The notes beneath the pieces are model-generated. The model was not told the DNA's origin and did not search any database. It saw only the letters and a program-made list of their open reading frames with translations. Below, one piece after another: positions 16,547 to 26,090 of a stretch of DNA of 64,000 nt. The number at the start of each line of letters is the position of its first letter. The first letter of the stretch is position 1. The stretch spans positions 2,442,001-2,506,000 of the forward strand of contig NZ_CP032509.1 of NCBI RefSeq assembly GCF_003952725.1, in the 5' to 3' direction. The DNA is from Georhizobium profundi. Lineage in GTDB: Bacteria; Pseudomonadota; Alphaproteobacteria; Rhizobiales; Rhizobiaceae. The position numbers and the translations under genes were made by a program.

Positions 16547-19071
16547 GTTTCCAGAGCTGTATCGACGAAGCCGTCAAGGGCGGCGAGCTGGCGGCCGCCG
16601 ACGGCGAGCGCCTGAAACAGGATTTTGACCGGCTGCGCGAGCGCAAGCGTCATTCTTCGGAAGCGACGGCCGATGCTGAAGCAAAGCGCGGCCTCGCCGA
16701 GCTGCTGAAGGCGGAAAGCGATCACCAGCGCCGCAAGGCAAAACTCGGTATTCGCGCCATCCGCCGGATCGAGCAGGATCTGAAACTCCACACCAATGCC
16801 AGCGGCCAGGTGGACGTCGCAGACGCGGCGCTTTCGATGCTCGAGCATTTCGGAACGGCGCGCTTCGCCAGCGTAGAGGGCCGCCGGCGCGCGATCGTCG
16901 GCATGGCACATGCGCAGATGGAGACATTCCTGCACCATTTCCGGCGCGGCGCCGTGCTCGGCGACAAGGGCCGTTGGAACCGGGCGCAACTGGACAACGT
17001 GGTGCGCGAGCTCTTCGGCCAGTCGACCGGCGACCAGGCGGCCGCAGGCTTGGCGAAGTCCTGGACTGAGACGGCCGAGTGGCTGCGCAAGCGCTTCAAC
17101 TCCGCCGGCGGCGCGATCGGCAAACTTGACGACTGGGGCCTGCCACAGGGCCATGATCCGCGCGCAGTGCGCAACAAGGGGCTCACCGCGTGGAAAGCCG
17201 ACATCAAGCCCATGCTCGATCCGAGCCGCATGCGCCACCCGCTGACAGGTGCCGCGATCGACGAGCGGGAGCTCGACGGGATCCTCGACGAGATATTCGA
17301 CGCAATCACGACGGATGGCTGGTCGCGCCGCGATCCTACTCGGGCGGCGGCCGGGCGCGGTGCATTGGCAAATCAGCGAGCCGAGCATCGTTTCCTCGTT
17401 TTCCGCGATGCCGACAGCTGGCTGTCCTACCAGCGCGATTACGGCAATGCGGATCCATTCGGAACGATGATGGGCCATGTCAACATGATGGCGAAGGACA
17501 TCGCCGCCATGGAAGTGCTCGGCCCGAACCCGTCGGGCACAGTGGAGTTCCTCAAGCAGTTCGTCGCCAAAGAAGGGGCACTTGCCGTAAACGGCCAGTC
17601 CAAGCGTTTCGGCGGCGTGACAGGCAACAAGGCGCAGAACCGAGCGAACACGTACCAGGATCGCATCGATGCGGTATGGGGCTCGATCCGCGGCACGCTC
17701 GAGACGCCGGTCAACGGCACTTGGGCCGCAGGCTTTGCCGGCGCGCGCTCGATCATCACGGCATCGGTTCTCGGCTCGGCGGCCGTGTCATCTGTCTCGG
17801 ATCTCGGCACACAGGCCATGGCGCGCCAGTTTACAGGTCTCGGCGCAACCGGCGTGCTGCCGGACATCGTGGAAGCCTTCAAGGGATCCACGCGCCAGGA
17901 GCTCGTGGCTGCCGGCCTGATCCTGGACGCGGCCGAGAACGTGCTGCACCAGCAGGCACGCTATGTCGGTACGCTGGGCGGCCCGCAATGGGCGAGCTAC
18001 CTGGCAGATCGCGTGCTGACAGTTTCCGGCCTCACACCCTGGACGCAGGCCGGGCGCCACGCTTTCGGCCTCGCTTTCATGCGTACTGCAGCTGAACAGG
18101 CGAGCAAGCCGATGGGCGAGCTGCCGGAAGCGTTTTCGAAGACGCTGAAGCGCTACGGCATCACCGACCATCAATGGGATCTGATGCGCAAAGCCAAGCT
18201 GCACACCATGGGCGGGCGCGACGGCGGATCGACCCAGATCCTGCGGCCGGTCGACGTTGCCGAGCGGATCGACCCGGCGCTCGCCGAACGCTATCTCGAG
18301 ATGATCCAGACCGAGACGGAATTCGCCATTCCAAACACCTCGCACCGATCCAAAACCGCGCTGATCAGCCAGAACCAGCCCGGCACATTCATCGGCGAGG
18401 TGCTCCGTTCCTTCGCGCAGTTCAAGAGCTTCGGCGCCGTCTTCATGCTGCTGCACGGCGCGCGCGTCCATCGCCAGATCGCCGGCGGCGGAGGATATGG
18501 ATCCACGAAAGGACTTGTGTCCGGCGCCTCCTATGCCGGCTCCTTGCTGATCTCGACGACGCTGCTCGGCGGGCTCGCCAATCAGTTGCTCAGCATGGCC
18601 AGCGGCCGCGACCCGCAGGACATGACCACACCCGGCTTTTGGGGCGCTGCGCTTCTGCGCGGTGGAGGGCTCGGCATCTACGGCGATTTCCTCTTCGGCG
18701 ACGTGAACAAGTATGGCGGCGGGTTTGCGACGACCCTTGCCGGGCCCGTGGTGCAGCGGGTCAACGACTTCTGGAACCTCACCGCCGGCAACGCGATCCA
18801 GCTCGCATCAGGCGAGAAGACCAATTTCGGTCGGGAGCTCGTGCGCTTCGCCAAAGGCAACGTGCCAGGCAGCAACATCTGGTATGCGCGGCTCGCCTTC
18901 GAGCGCACTGTTTTCGATCAGCTGCAGTACCTGGTGGATCCGGAAGCCAACAAGGCCTTCAAGCGGCAGCAGCAGACTTTCGCCCGCGAGCGCGGGCAGG
19001 AATTCTACTGGAAGCCTGGCGAAATGCTGCCGGGCAGGGCGCCGAACCTCGCCACGGCTGCCGGGCCGTGA
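16543..19071 (+). CDS. Large internal virion (ejection) protein
   Basis: An 842-residue protein starting at an ATG overlapping the preceding stop (ATGA at 16543-16546). The first ~250 residues are charged helices (ADGERLKQDFDRLRERKRH, HQRRKAKLGIRAIRRIEQDL). The middle and C-terminus include hydrophobic stretches (TASVLGSAAVSSVSDLGTQA; SYAGSLLISTTLLGGLANQL) that could insert into the inner membrane. Size, order and amphipathic character match the large ejection proteins of T7-like phages (gp16 C-terminal part). No catalytic domain is seen. Confidence 0.7.
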   Translation: MSFQSCIDEAVKGGELAAADGERLKQDFDRLRERKRHSSEATADAEAKRGLAELLKAESDHQRRKAKLGIRAIRRIEQDLKLHTNASGQVDVADAALSMLEHFGTARFASVEGRRRAIVGMAHAQMETFLHHFRRGAVLGDKGRWNRAQLDNVVRELFGQSTGDQAAAGLAKSWTETAEWLRKRFNSAGGAIGKLDDWGLPQGHDPRAVRNKGLTAWKADIKPMLDPSRMRHPLTGAAIDERELDGILDEIFDAITTDGWSRRDPTRAAAGRGALANQRAEHRFLVFRDADSWLSYQRDYGNADPFGTMMGHVNMMAKDIAAMEVLGPNPSGTVEFLKQFVAKEGALAVNGQSKRFGGVTGNKAQNRANTYQDRIDAVWGSIRGTLETPVNGTWAAGFAGARSIITASVLGSAAVSSVSDLGTQAMARQFTGLGATGVLPDIVEAFKGSTRQELVAAGLILDAAENVLHQQARYVGTLGGPQWASYLADRVLTVSGLTPWTQAGRHAFGLAFMRTAAEQASKPMGELPEAFSKTLKRYGITDHQWDLMRKAKLHTMGGRDGGSTQILRPVDVAERIDPALAERYLEMIQTETEFAIPNTSHRSKTALISQNQPGTFIGEVLRSFAQFKSFGAVFMLLHGARVHRQIAGGGGYGSTKGLVSGASYAGSLLISTTLLGGLANQLLSMASGRDPQDMTTPGFWGAALLRGGGLGIYGDFLFGDVNKYGGGFATTLAGPVVQRVNDFWNLTAGNAIQLASGEKTNFGRELVRFAKGNVPGSNIWYARLAFERTVFDQLQYLVDPEANKAFKRQQQTFARERGQEFYWKPGEMLPGRAPNLATAAGP

Positions 19072-19140
19072 GCGCTCGCACTTAACCCTCCAAACCGGCC
19101 CGCATGATCGGTGCATCTTAGCCGAGATGCGAGCCGGTCC

Positions 19141-21855
19141 ATGGTCCAGCCTTATCCACTTCCCCGACAGACGCGCGAAACGACGATCCTATTGGGAGAT
19201 GGCGGCCGCACGTATGGGCCTTTCGACTTCGAGATTTTCGACGAGGCCGACGTCGTCGTGCTGGTGCAGCCCCAGGGCGCCGACGGCTTCACGCGATCGC
19301 TGGACGTTTCCGTCGACAAGACGACGGACGATGCGCTTTCGCCTTTCACCATCACGTTCGACGAGGACCAGCCGGACAGCACGAAATACATCGTGCGCGC
19401 TGCCCGCGTGCATGAACGGTCGGTCGGCGTCAACAAGGGAAGTGCGCTCAGCCTGGATGCGCTCGAGCGCGAATTCTCCAAGATCGCGATCGTGCTGCAG
19501 GAGCTGCGCCGCGACAACGATCAGACGCTGCGCCTGCCGCCCGGGCTCGGTCTGCCTCTCATCGAGACGCCTCAGAACGACCGGCTGACCTACTGGGACA
19601 CGCGCCTAACCGGGTTCCCGCTCCTGCGCAACGGGCCGCCCGTCAACGAGATCGGGACGGGTGCGCAACGGCCGGTGCTGATCGATGAAGATTACGAGAT
19701 GACGCCTTTCGATGGCGGCGTGATCTTCAACTATTCGGCCGAGGCGCCGGCGACGGCGTTCCTTCCGCTTGGACTGCCGATCGGCACGGAACGGTCGTTC
19801 TCGAACGACAACGACACCCACGACCTTATCGTCCAGGTCGGCGACGGCACGATCGAGCCCATGGACGACACCGACGACGGGCGTGGCATCGTGCTACCGC
19901 AGACGACGGTGAAGGTGGCGAAGGTCGCCGCGAACCTCTGGCGGCAGGTTCCGCCCATGCTCGGCTACGAACCGGCGTCGCGCGTGTTCTTCGTGCCAAC
20001 CTTCGCGGATCTCGCGACGGCCTATATCCCGGCCGACGTGATGCGCCTTTACGTAGACCATTACGAAGGCACGCTGGCGAACAGCGGCGGTTGGTATGCC
20101 GCCGCCGATGCCGATCCCGGGCACGATATGGCGGCCCAGAACGAGATCGATGGACGCTGGTGGGTATTCGACGAGCCGGTACTCTATCTGCGCCAGGCCG
20201 GCGCAAAGATCGACGGCGTGACAGACGACAGCGCGGCGGCCACCCGCGCCTGGATGACGGGCCTGCCGACGCGGCAAGGTCCTGGCACGCTGTTGGTCGA
20301 TGGCGCGGCTTTGCAGGCAAAACATCCCTGGTCGTTCCATGGCGACGGGCCAGGCAAGTCCACGCTCAAATTCAAGAACATGGGCGGCTATGCCGGGCTG
20401 AACGGGATCGAGCTGATTGTCGATACCAGCGACCCCACATTGCTCGGCTCTCACACATCGTTCGGAAACTTCACCGTCTGGATCTCCGGACAGAACGGCA
20501 AGTCGTTCTTCAAGTCGCCGCGGGCGCAGGCTGGGGTTTGGCTTGGCGTAAAGCCTAGCTACATCGCCGACAACATCTACTGGCGGGGAGACAGCGCCGG
20601 TGACGCCGCCTATTTCGAGCTTTTCACGACGGCATGGGAATGCTGCCTCGATCTCGGCGAAGGCTGCAACCATTCCGTCACCCGCATGACGGGCGGCGGC
20701 AACTACGATTTTCGCCAGCAGCCGACGGAGGAGGCGGTCAAATGCACGTTCCTGCGCCTCGGTGGCAATGAAACCGGGCCGGGCGGTGTGCTGACATCGC
20801 ACCTCTCACATTGGTGGCTGCAGCATTACGGCAAGTCGATCGATATCGGCTGGCGGGTCATTCGCGGGCAGTGGCACTGCCTGGCAGTTCATCTCGGCTG
20901 GTGGGGCGTCTTTTCGCCAAACCCGCGCACGGGTCCCAACTGGGGCCTCGACGAGCTCGAAATGTCGGCCTGCAACCTCAACGTCCAGAAGGGCGGGATC
21001 AAGTTCGTCGGAACGACCGGCGGCATGACGTTTGATCAGGTGGACGTCACGCGCGCGGCCGGCGGCTTCGATCACGGTGAAGACTGGGTCGGTGTTGATG
21101 TGAATGGCGCTGTGCGCCTGACACTCGAGGGCGGGCGTGCCTACAACGCAGCAGTGGCCGGAGAGTACAGCGGCAATCACATCGGCTATCAGCTGGCCAA
21201 TGTGGAGAACCTGATGGCCGGCGGACAACTGATCCGCGCCAATGCCGCAAACCAGCTCACGACCGGCATGAAGATCATCAACCCCGGCAAGGGCGTGATC
21301 CGTGGGCTTGCCGTCGACGGAGTACTCACAGACCTGATCGAGTTTGCGGGTACGCCTCTGGGCTCCGGCGCCGCAGTCGGCTTCACGCTTATGGGCGTAC
21401 CGCGCGACGCGGCGGAGATCACCGGCCAGCGCATCAAATACTCCGGATCCTGTACCCGTCAGATGGTGCGCGATCTCGATGAACCGGAGGCAGTGGACAA
21501 TTCCGCCACCATGATTTCGGCCACGGGATCCGAAAACTACACCCCCGGCGTTTCTCCAAAGTGGCGCCGCATCACGCTCGCGGCCGGCACTGGCCCTTAC
21601 GTGTACGACATCAACATGCTGGCGACCGGCGCCCGCGGAGGGGAGCCGGTGGAGTTCACCTTCGCGTTTCTCTCGCCGAACGGCACCGTGCGGATCCTCG
21701 ACGCCAATGGCGTGGTGCAAGCGACGATCACGGATCCGGCAGGTACGAGCGTTGCGGCCAACACGCCGTTCTGGTCGGTGCGCGGCCGCTATCTCAACAC
21801 GTCGCCCGCGCTCTTCCGCGTCTCTTCACGCAAAAAATTTGATGGGTCGAATTGA
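19141..21855 (+). CDS. Tail fibre/tailspike with T7-fibre-like N-terminus and beta-helix
   Basis: A 904-residue receptor-binding protein. The first ~130 residues (PLPRQTRETTILLGDGGRTYGPFDFEIFDEADVVVLVQ) match the tail-attachment domain of T7-like fibres. From about residue 350 a pectin-lyase-type beta-helix begins (GAKIDGVTDDSAAATRAW, a common capsule-depolymerase entry motif). It probably binds or degrades a surface polysaccharide. A GTG at 19111 could add ten residues; ATG 19141 gives the usual fibre start. The next gene begins one base after its TGA, again a likely spike. Confidence 0.8.
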   Translation: MVQPYPLPRQTRETTILLGDGGRTYGPFDFEIFDEADVVVLVQPQGADGFTRSLDVSVDKTTDDALSPFTITFDEDQPDSTKYIVRAARVHERSVGVNKGSALSLDALEREFSKIAIVLQELRRDNDQTLRLPPGLGLPLIETPQNDRLTYWDTRLTGFPLLRNGPPVNEIGTGAQRPVLIDEDYEMTPFDGGVIFNYSAEAPATAFLPLGLPIGTERSFSNDNDTHDLIVQVGDGTIEPMDDTDDGRGIVLPQTTVKVAKVAANLWRQVPPMLGYEPASRVFFVPTFADLATAYIPADVMRLYVDHYEGTLANSGGWYAAADADPGHDMAAQNEIDGRWWVFDEPVLYLRQAGAKIDGVTDDSAAATRAWMTGLPTRQGPGTLLVDGAALQAKHPWSFHGDGPGKSTLKFKNMGGYAGLNGIELIVDTSDPTLLGSHTSFGNFTVWISGQNGKSFFKSPRAQAGVWLGVKPSYIADNIYWRGDSAGDAAYFELFTTAWECCLDLGEGCNHSVTRMTGGGNYDFRQQPTEEAVKCTFLRLGGNETGPGGVLTSHLSHWWLQHYGKSIDIGWRVIRGQWHCLAVHLGWWGVFSPNPRTGPNWGLDELEMSACNLNVQKGGIKFVGTTGGMTFDQVDVTRAAGGFDHGEDWVGVDVNGAVRLTLEGGRAYNAAVAGEYSGNHIGYQLANVENLMAGGQLIRANAANQLTTGMKIINPGKGVIRGLAVDGVLTDLIEFAGTPLGSGAAVGFTLMGVPRDAAEITGQRIKYSGSCTRQMVRDLDEPEAVDNSATMISATGSENYTPGVSPKWRRITLAAGTGPYVYDINMLATGARGGEPVEFTFAFLSPNGTVRILDANGVVQATITDPAGTSVAANTPFWSVRGRYLNTSPALFRVSSRKKFDGSN

Positions 21856-21856
21856 C

Positions 21857-23293
21857 ATGGCAACACCTTTCGCACGTGTCTCTGGTGCAAGCAGGCTGAA
21901 GGGCGCGGCCTTTCGCGAACCCAGTGATTTTGCCGACGGCCGCATTGTGCTCTCGCCGTTCCAGTTCCAAGGCAAAGGCAACGGGCTGCAGGACGACACC
22001 GGCGCCATCAACGCCATGTTCGACCGCTTTCGGGACATCGTCGGCGGCGGGGCCGAGCAGAAAGCCGCCGTCGAGATCAGCCTGTCCGGTGGCAAGTGGC
22101 GTGTCGACGAGACGATCGACGCCACTCGCATCTCGTCCTGGAACTGGAAGATGACCGGCGGCTCGATCTACGGCCACTGCGCCGGCAAGCCGATCATGGA
22201 TCTCAGCGGATCGCGCGGCTACGAAATCAACGGCGTCGGCTTCATCGGCGATCGTGACAACATGCCGCGCACAGCCTGGCAGGCGGCGCGCCTCGAGGAG
22301 AGCATGTTCTGCGACAACATCATGTTCCTCGACTGCTCTTCGAACGGCTTCTTTTCCGAAGCCGCATGGGTGGCCTACGGCCAGGAGACGGCAAACCATC
22401 ATCACTGCACCTGGTGGAACAATCACCACGACGCGCACATCGGCATCATCGAAGGTTTCGACGCGCATCCGTTCACGTCTGAATTCGGGACCGTGATCAC
22501 CGGGCCGACTAGCAACATCAACATTTCCATGACGGGCAATTGTGATCTTCGCTATCTGCCGTTCGGCAACCAGTGGGAAGTTCAAGGCGTGACGACCGGC
22601 GCGAACGCGGTTGTGACGGCGCCAGGGCACGAATTCGCGATCGGCGACCCGGTGTGCTTCGCCTATGTTGGTGGGATGCCGGAGCTCTCGAAGTTGATCG
22701 CGACCGTGACGGCCGTGACATCCGACACCTTCACGACGAACCTGAACACGACGACGCTCGGCACCTTTACCGATGGCGGCCTTTGCATACGCCGGCAGAC
22801 AAAGAGCACGCTCTACACGGCCCGCACCGAAGGCCTGTCGCTGCCGGATCTCTACATCGTCGCCTATGGCCAGCCGCAGATCCAGGTCGGTTTTCCTGAC
22901 ACCACGTTCCCGCTCTTCAAGCGGCTCCGCATGCCGAACGTTCTGTTCGAAGGTTCGGGGAACGAGAACAACGTCTATTTCGACAATGATCCCGTCGACG
23001 ACGCCAAGCTGCTCGGCTTCGAACTTTCGACCTACAATGCGAACGCGACCGTGTCGCTGCTCGGCATCGGGCCGGACGCCCTGTCGATCTACGGTCCGAC
23101 CATCGACGTCTCGAACGACCTGTGGGGGGTCGACATGGTCAACGATCCCGACCAGTGCTCCATGTACGGCGCACGAGTGGTTTATTCGACCCTCGCCAAG
23201 ACCCGCCATGCCGACATGCAACGCTTCAATGGGCACATCACGTCGATCCAGAGCGGCAACACCTATCCCGTTGGATTGGAGCCGGCGATCTGA
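21857..23293 (+). CDS. Second tailspike, beta-helix type
   Basis: A 478-residue protein beginning just after the preceding stop; an in-frame ATG at 21842 would overlap the upstream gene. The first ~55 residues contain FQGKGNGLQDDTGAINAMFDRF, the N-terminal capping motif of right-handed beta-helix spikes, followed by repeated short strands and many Asn/Gly turns. Catalytic residues cannot be assigned by eye. It has no tail-attachment domain of its own, so it may dock on the first spike, as in branched spike pairs. Two adjacent spikes suggest adaptation to surface polysaccharides. Confidence 0.75.
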   Translation: MATPFARVSGASRLKGAAFREPSDFADGRIVLSPFQFQGKGNGLQDDTGAINAMFDRFRDIVGGGAEQKAAVEISLSGGKWRVDETIDATRISSWNWKMTGGSIYGHCAGKPIMDLSGSRGYEINGVGFIGDRDNMPRTAWQAARLEESMFCDNIMFLDCSSNGFFSEAAWVAYGQETANHHHCTWWNNHHDAHIGIIEGFDAHPFTSEFGTVITGPTSNINISMTGNCDLRYLPFGNQWEVQGVTTGANAVVTAPGHEFAIGDPVCFAYVGGMPELSKLIATVTAVTSDTFTTNLNTTTLGTFTDGGLCIRRQTKSTLYTARTEGLSLPDLYIVAYGQPQIQVGFPDTTFPLFKRLRMPNVLFEGSGNENNVYFDNDPVDDAKLLGFELSTYNANATVSLLGIGPDALSIYGPTIDVSNDLWGVDMVNDPDQCSMYGARVVYSTLAKTRHADMQRFNGHITSIQSGNTYPVGLEPAI

Positions 23294-23308
23294 ACCGCAA
23301 TTGACCCC

Positions 23309-23322
23309 ATGCGCCGGCGCAT
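23309..23322. repeat. 14-base perfect palindrome after the second spike
   Basis: ATGCGCCGGCGCAT lies 16 bases after the spike stop and before the lysis genes. As RNA it could form a 5-base stem with a CCGG loop. It may be a protein site or a weak 3' hairpin. Confidence 0.35.
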
Positions 23323-23358
23323 ACCATCGGCCTCGTCATCAATGGCGGGGCCGTTTTC

Positions 23359-24162
23359 ATGGGCGATCGTTTCGAAGCAGTGCATGCCGACACGGCGCGA
23401 TGGGAAGGCGGCTGGTCCGATCACCCGGCCGACCCGGGCGGCAAGACGATGTATGGGATCACGCAAGCCGTCTATCACGCCTGGCTCAAAGGGCAGGGCA
23501 GGCCGATCCGGCCGGTGCGCGACATCACGCGGGGCGAGGCGCTGCAGATCTATCGCGCCCAATACTGGAACCCTACGGCTGTGCGCTACAACCTGTTTCC
23601 AGGCGTCGATCGCGCGACCTATGACGCGGCCGTCAACTCCGGCGTGAGCCGTGGGATCAATTGGCTGAAGGGCGCCGTAGGCTCGGATGATCACTCGGAA
23701 ACGGCGAAGCGGATCTGCCGTGCCCGGCTCTCCTTCGTCCAGGGCCTCACCAACTGGAAGGTGTTCGGCAAAGGCTGGGGCAACCGCATCGCCGACATCG
23801 AGGCCAAATCCGTCAGAGACGCCCTCCAAGCGATGGCAAGGCCTCCGGAGACCGTGAGCGACCGGCTGGAAGCTGAACGCGCGCAGGCGGCCGCCGAGGA
23901 GCGAAAAAAGGCCAACCAGGCGAAGACGGCCGGCGGCGGGTCGGCTGCGTCCGGCGCCGGCGCGACGCAGACCGACACGGTCGTTCCCGACCAGGCCGGC
24001 GACCTGGTGCTGGGCATGGCGCCCGACCAGCTGGCGGCCGCCGTGCTGATAGGCATCATGGCAATCGCCGCGATCGCGGCCGTCGCCTCGGTGATCCGCA
24101 AGCGCCAGGCGGCCGCCCGGGAACGCGCTTATGCGGCCGAGCTGCAGGCGGTGAAGCGATGA
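23359..24162 (+). CDS. Endolysin, GH108 N-acetylmuramidase with C-terminal membrane segment
   Basis: A 267-residue lysis enzyme. The N-terminal glycoside hydrolase 108 domain has the EGG motif with catalytic Glu16 (RWEGGWSDHPADPGGKTMYGIT). The peptidoglycan-binding half follows to about residue 160 (NSGVSRGINWLKGA). A charged linker leads to a hydrophobic segment at about residues 215-245, then RKRQ. There is no N-terminal signal, so the enzyme is probably tethered in the inner membrane by its C-terminus. It overlaps the holin gene as ATGA at 24159-24162. Confidence 0.88.
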   Translation: MGDRFEAVHADTARWEGGWSDHPADPGGKTMYGITQAVYHAWLKGQGRPIRPVRDITRGEALQIYRAQYWNPTAVRYNLFPGVDRATYDAAVNSGVSRGINWLKGAVGSDDHSETAKRICRARLSFVQGLTNWKVFGKGWGNRIADIEAKSVRDALQAMARPPETVSDRLEAERAQAAAEERKKANQAKTAGGGSAASGAGATQTDTVVPDQAGDLVLGMAPDQLAAAVLIGIMAIAAIAAVASVIRKRQAAARERAYAAELQAVKR

Positions 24163-24689
24163 GCGCGATCGGATCCATTCTCGCCGGCGTCGCCGTGAAG
24201 GTCGGTGCGCCGATCATCAAGGAGATCCTTGCCGACCGCTTCGGCCGAGGCGGGGACATAGCCGGCGACGTCATCGACACGATCGCCGGCAAGGTCGGCG
24301 TGCCGGTGGACGAGCTCGCGACGGTGCCGAGCTCGCAGCTCGAGGTGGCCGTTGCCCAGGCAGAAGCCGAGCACGGGCCGGAATGGCTGCAACTCTGGAC
24401 GGCGGGCCTCGCCTATCAGCAGGCCGTGCTTCAGGCCGACCAGGGCGAGCCGCTGGTGGCACGCGCCTGGCGATGGGGCTGGATGTACCTGCTCGGCTTC
24501 CTGTGGACGTGGACGCTCGTGCTCGTGCCGACCGTCAACGCGATGCTTAGCGCTGACATCCAGCCGCCGGAACGATCCGATCTTCTGACGCTGACGACCT
24601 GGTTCCTCGCGCTCTACATGGGCGGCCACACGGTGAAGGATCTCGGGCACGCGGCCAAAGAGGCCTGGCAGGCGAGGAAGATACCATGA
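24159..24689 (+). CDS. Holin of the GTA 3-TM type
   Basis: A 176-residue membrane protein that would permeabilise the inner membrane at the end of infection. It has an amphipathic glycine-rich N-terminus (SILAGVAVKVGAPIIKEILADRFG), a hydrophobic block at about 105-128 (RWGWMYLLGFLWTWTLVLVP), and a third around 148-160 (TWFLALYMGG). This pattern matches holins associated with gene transfer agents and alphaproteobacterial prophages. Translation is coupled to the endolysin upstream and to the next gene (ATGA at 24686-24689). Confidence 0.8.
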   Translation: MSAIGSILAGVAVKVGAPIIKEILADRFGRGGDIAGDVIDTIAGKVGVPVDELATVPSSQLEVAVAQAEAEHGPEWLQLWTAGLAYQQAVLQADQGEPLVARAWRWGWMYLLGFLWTWTLVLVPTVNAMLSADIQPPERSDLLTLTTWFLALYMGGHTVKDLGHAAKEAWQARKIP

Positions 24690-25027
24690 CCGACTACAGG
24701 CCGACCTTCGATATGCGCATCACCTTCGGGAATATCATCACGCTGGTGGCGATGGGGGCCGGCTTCATTTGGGGCTATGCCGACTTCAAGGCGCAGTTCG
24801 GCGAGGCGCGCGGCGCTATCCAGCGGGCCGAGGCGGCGCTTGCAACCAAAGCCAACCAGGCAGACGTCGGCCGCATCGACACCCGGGTCGTCTCCCTCGA
24901 GCTCGCACGCGACGATCTGCGGGAGCGCATGATCCGGGTGGAGCTGCAGCTGCAGCACCAGAACGAATTGCTGCAGGGGATCGCCGAGGCGGTCGGGGTG
25001 CCACGACCAGGGCGGACGGCGCGGTGA
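24686..25027 (+). CDS. Small membrane-anchored coiled-coil protein of the lysis cassette
   Basis: A 113-residue protein with one transmembrane helix (about residues 14-30, GNIITLVAMGAGFIWGY) and a long coiled coil (QRAEAALATKANQADVGRIDTRVVSLELARDDL). One N-terminal anchor plus a periplasmic coiled coil resembles inner-membrane spanins or XhlA-like accessory proteins. It is translationally coupled to the holin. No partner outer-membrane spanin lipoprotein is visible in or beside it. The lysis role is inferred from position. Confidence 0.6.
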   Translation: MTDYRPTFDMRITFGNIITLVAMGAGFIWGYADFKAQFGEARGAIQRAEAALATKANQADVGRIDTRVVSLELARDDLRERMIRVELQLQHQNELLQGIAEAVGVPRPGRTAR

Positions 25028-25100
25028 GAATCTGGTGGTTAACCAACAGTTGCATTGATCTTCTTGTGACCCGTAACGCGAGTCGCGGTATCAGTGGGCT

Positions 25101-25757
25101 ATGGAGACCTTCTTTCAGTCGCTCGAAGCTGTTTGGGAACTGGTGATGCAAGAGCCATTGGCCTTCTTCACTGTAGCCATTCTGATATTCAGCGGCGGCT
25201 GGCTGGTCGGCCGTTTTACCTTCAGCAACAGTCTGCAGATTGCTTCGCAGCGAAATGAGCAGCTGAAGGAACGTGTCGACGAGTATCGGGAAAAGCTGAG
25301 TGGAAAGTCCCCGGACGAAGCTCAAATCAGGTTTGAGCAGCTCGAAGCTCAGTTGAAGCTGTTGCAGCCCCGCCGACTAGACCCGGACCAAAAGCGCAAA
25401 CTTAAGCAAGCTCTAAGCAACACATCTGGCTCAATATCTGTAGCTCATGATGGGGTAGCGGCCGACGCTAAACTTTTCGCTGATGAACTCGCGATAGTAT
25501 TCGGAGAGGCCGGATGGAGAACTTCTCATGCAGTGGTGATGGGCTACAGTCCTCAGCCTAAGACAGGCGTCAGTTTTACCGTACAGGACGCGGAGCACCT
25601 TGACGCCGCCGAAATGGTGGTGCGCTCAGCTCTTATCGCGGCCGAAATCCCTTTCGACCTCAGAGTCTCTCCTCGGTCGCGAAGAACTTGGCCTGAGGGC
25701 ATGCAACACTTTGAGCCGGATGTCCGCCTCGTCATCACGAACCGGATCAATGAGTAG
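25101..25757 (+). CDS. Membrane-anchored protein of unknown function, possible prophage cargo
   Basis: A 218-residue protein with one transmembrane helix near residues 19-38 (PLAFFTVAILIFSGGWLVGR), a charged coiled coil (about 45-95), and a globular cytoplasmic-type domain containing ISVAHDGVAADAKLFADELAIVFGEAGWRT. It stands apart from the coupled lysis genes by 73 bases, and its base composition is visibly less GC-rich than its neighbours. These are signs of a moron, a host-benefit gene carried by the prophage. The family is not recognised; function could be sensing or phage exclusion, but that is a guess. Confidence 0.6.
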   Translation: METFFQSLEAVWELVMQEPLAFFTVAILIFSGGWLVGRFTFSNSLQIASQRNEQLKERVDEYREKLSGKSPDEAQIRFEQLEAQLKLLQPRRLDPDQKRKLKQALSNTSGSISVAHDGVAADAKLFADELAIVFGEAGWRTSHAVVMGYSPQPKTGVSFTVQDAEHLDAAEMVVRSALIAAEIPFDLRVSPRSRRTWPEGMQHFEPDVRLVITNRINE

Positions 25758-25796
25758 TGCTTGACCGAAACGGGAATTTGTTCCTATTTCGTTCTG

Positions 25797-26090
25797 ATGC
25801 AGCTCGAAACCCTCAGCGATGTCTGGACACATGGTGCGCGGATCGTGGTCCGCTGCGCGTTCGGCCGGCCGCCGACCATGAAGCGGCTGCAGCCTTGCGC
25901 CTATACCGCAACGCTCGACACCGAGACGCTCGTCTGCACGCGCGGTCGAGACTTTCCCGTCGCGCTGCTCGCCTCACGGATGCGCTGCCCTCGCTGCGGA
26001 TCCAGGCGCGTCAGTGTCATCTTCGACCTGCCGCCGAATCACCAGCGCCTGGGCGCGGCTGCCATGCTGAAGCGCCAGACTGACTGGTGA
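25797..26090 (+). CDS. Small protein with CxxC knuckle, prophage right end
   Basis: A 97-residue protein read from ATG 25797; an in-frame TTG at 25761 would add 12 residues. The N-terminal half (MQLETLSDVWTHGARIVVRCAFGR) is mixed; the C-terminal half has SRMRCPRCGSRRVSVIF, a zinc-knuckle-like CPRC followed by basic residues. Similar short proteins with this CPxCGSRRV motif occur in rhizobial genomes and their phages. It lies between the cargo gene and attR. No function can be assigned. Confidence 0.6.
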   Translation: MQLETLSDVWTHGARIVVRCAFGRPPTMKRLQPCAYTATLDTETLVCTRGRDFPVALLASRMRCPRCGSRRVSVIFDLPPNHQRLGAAAMLKRQTDW

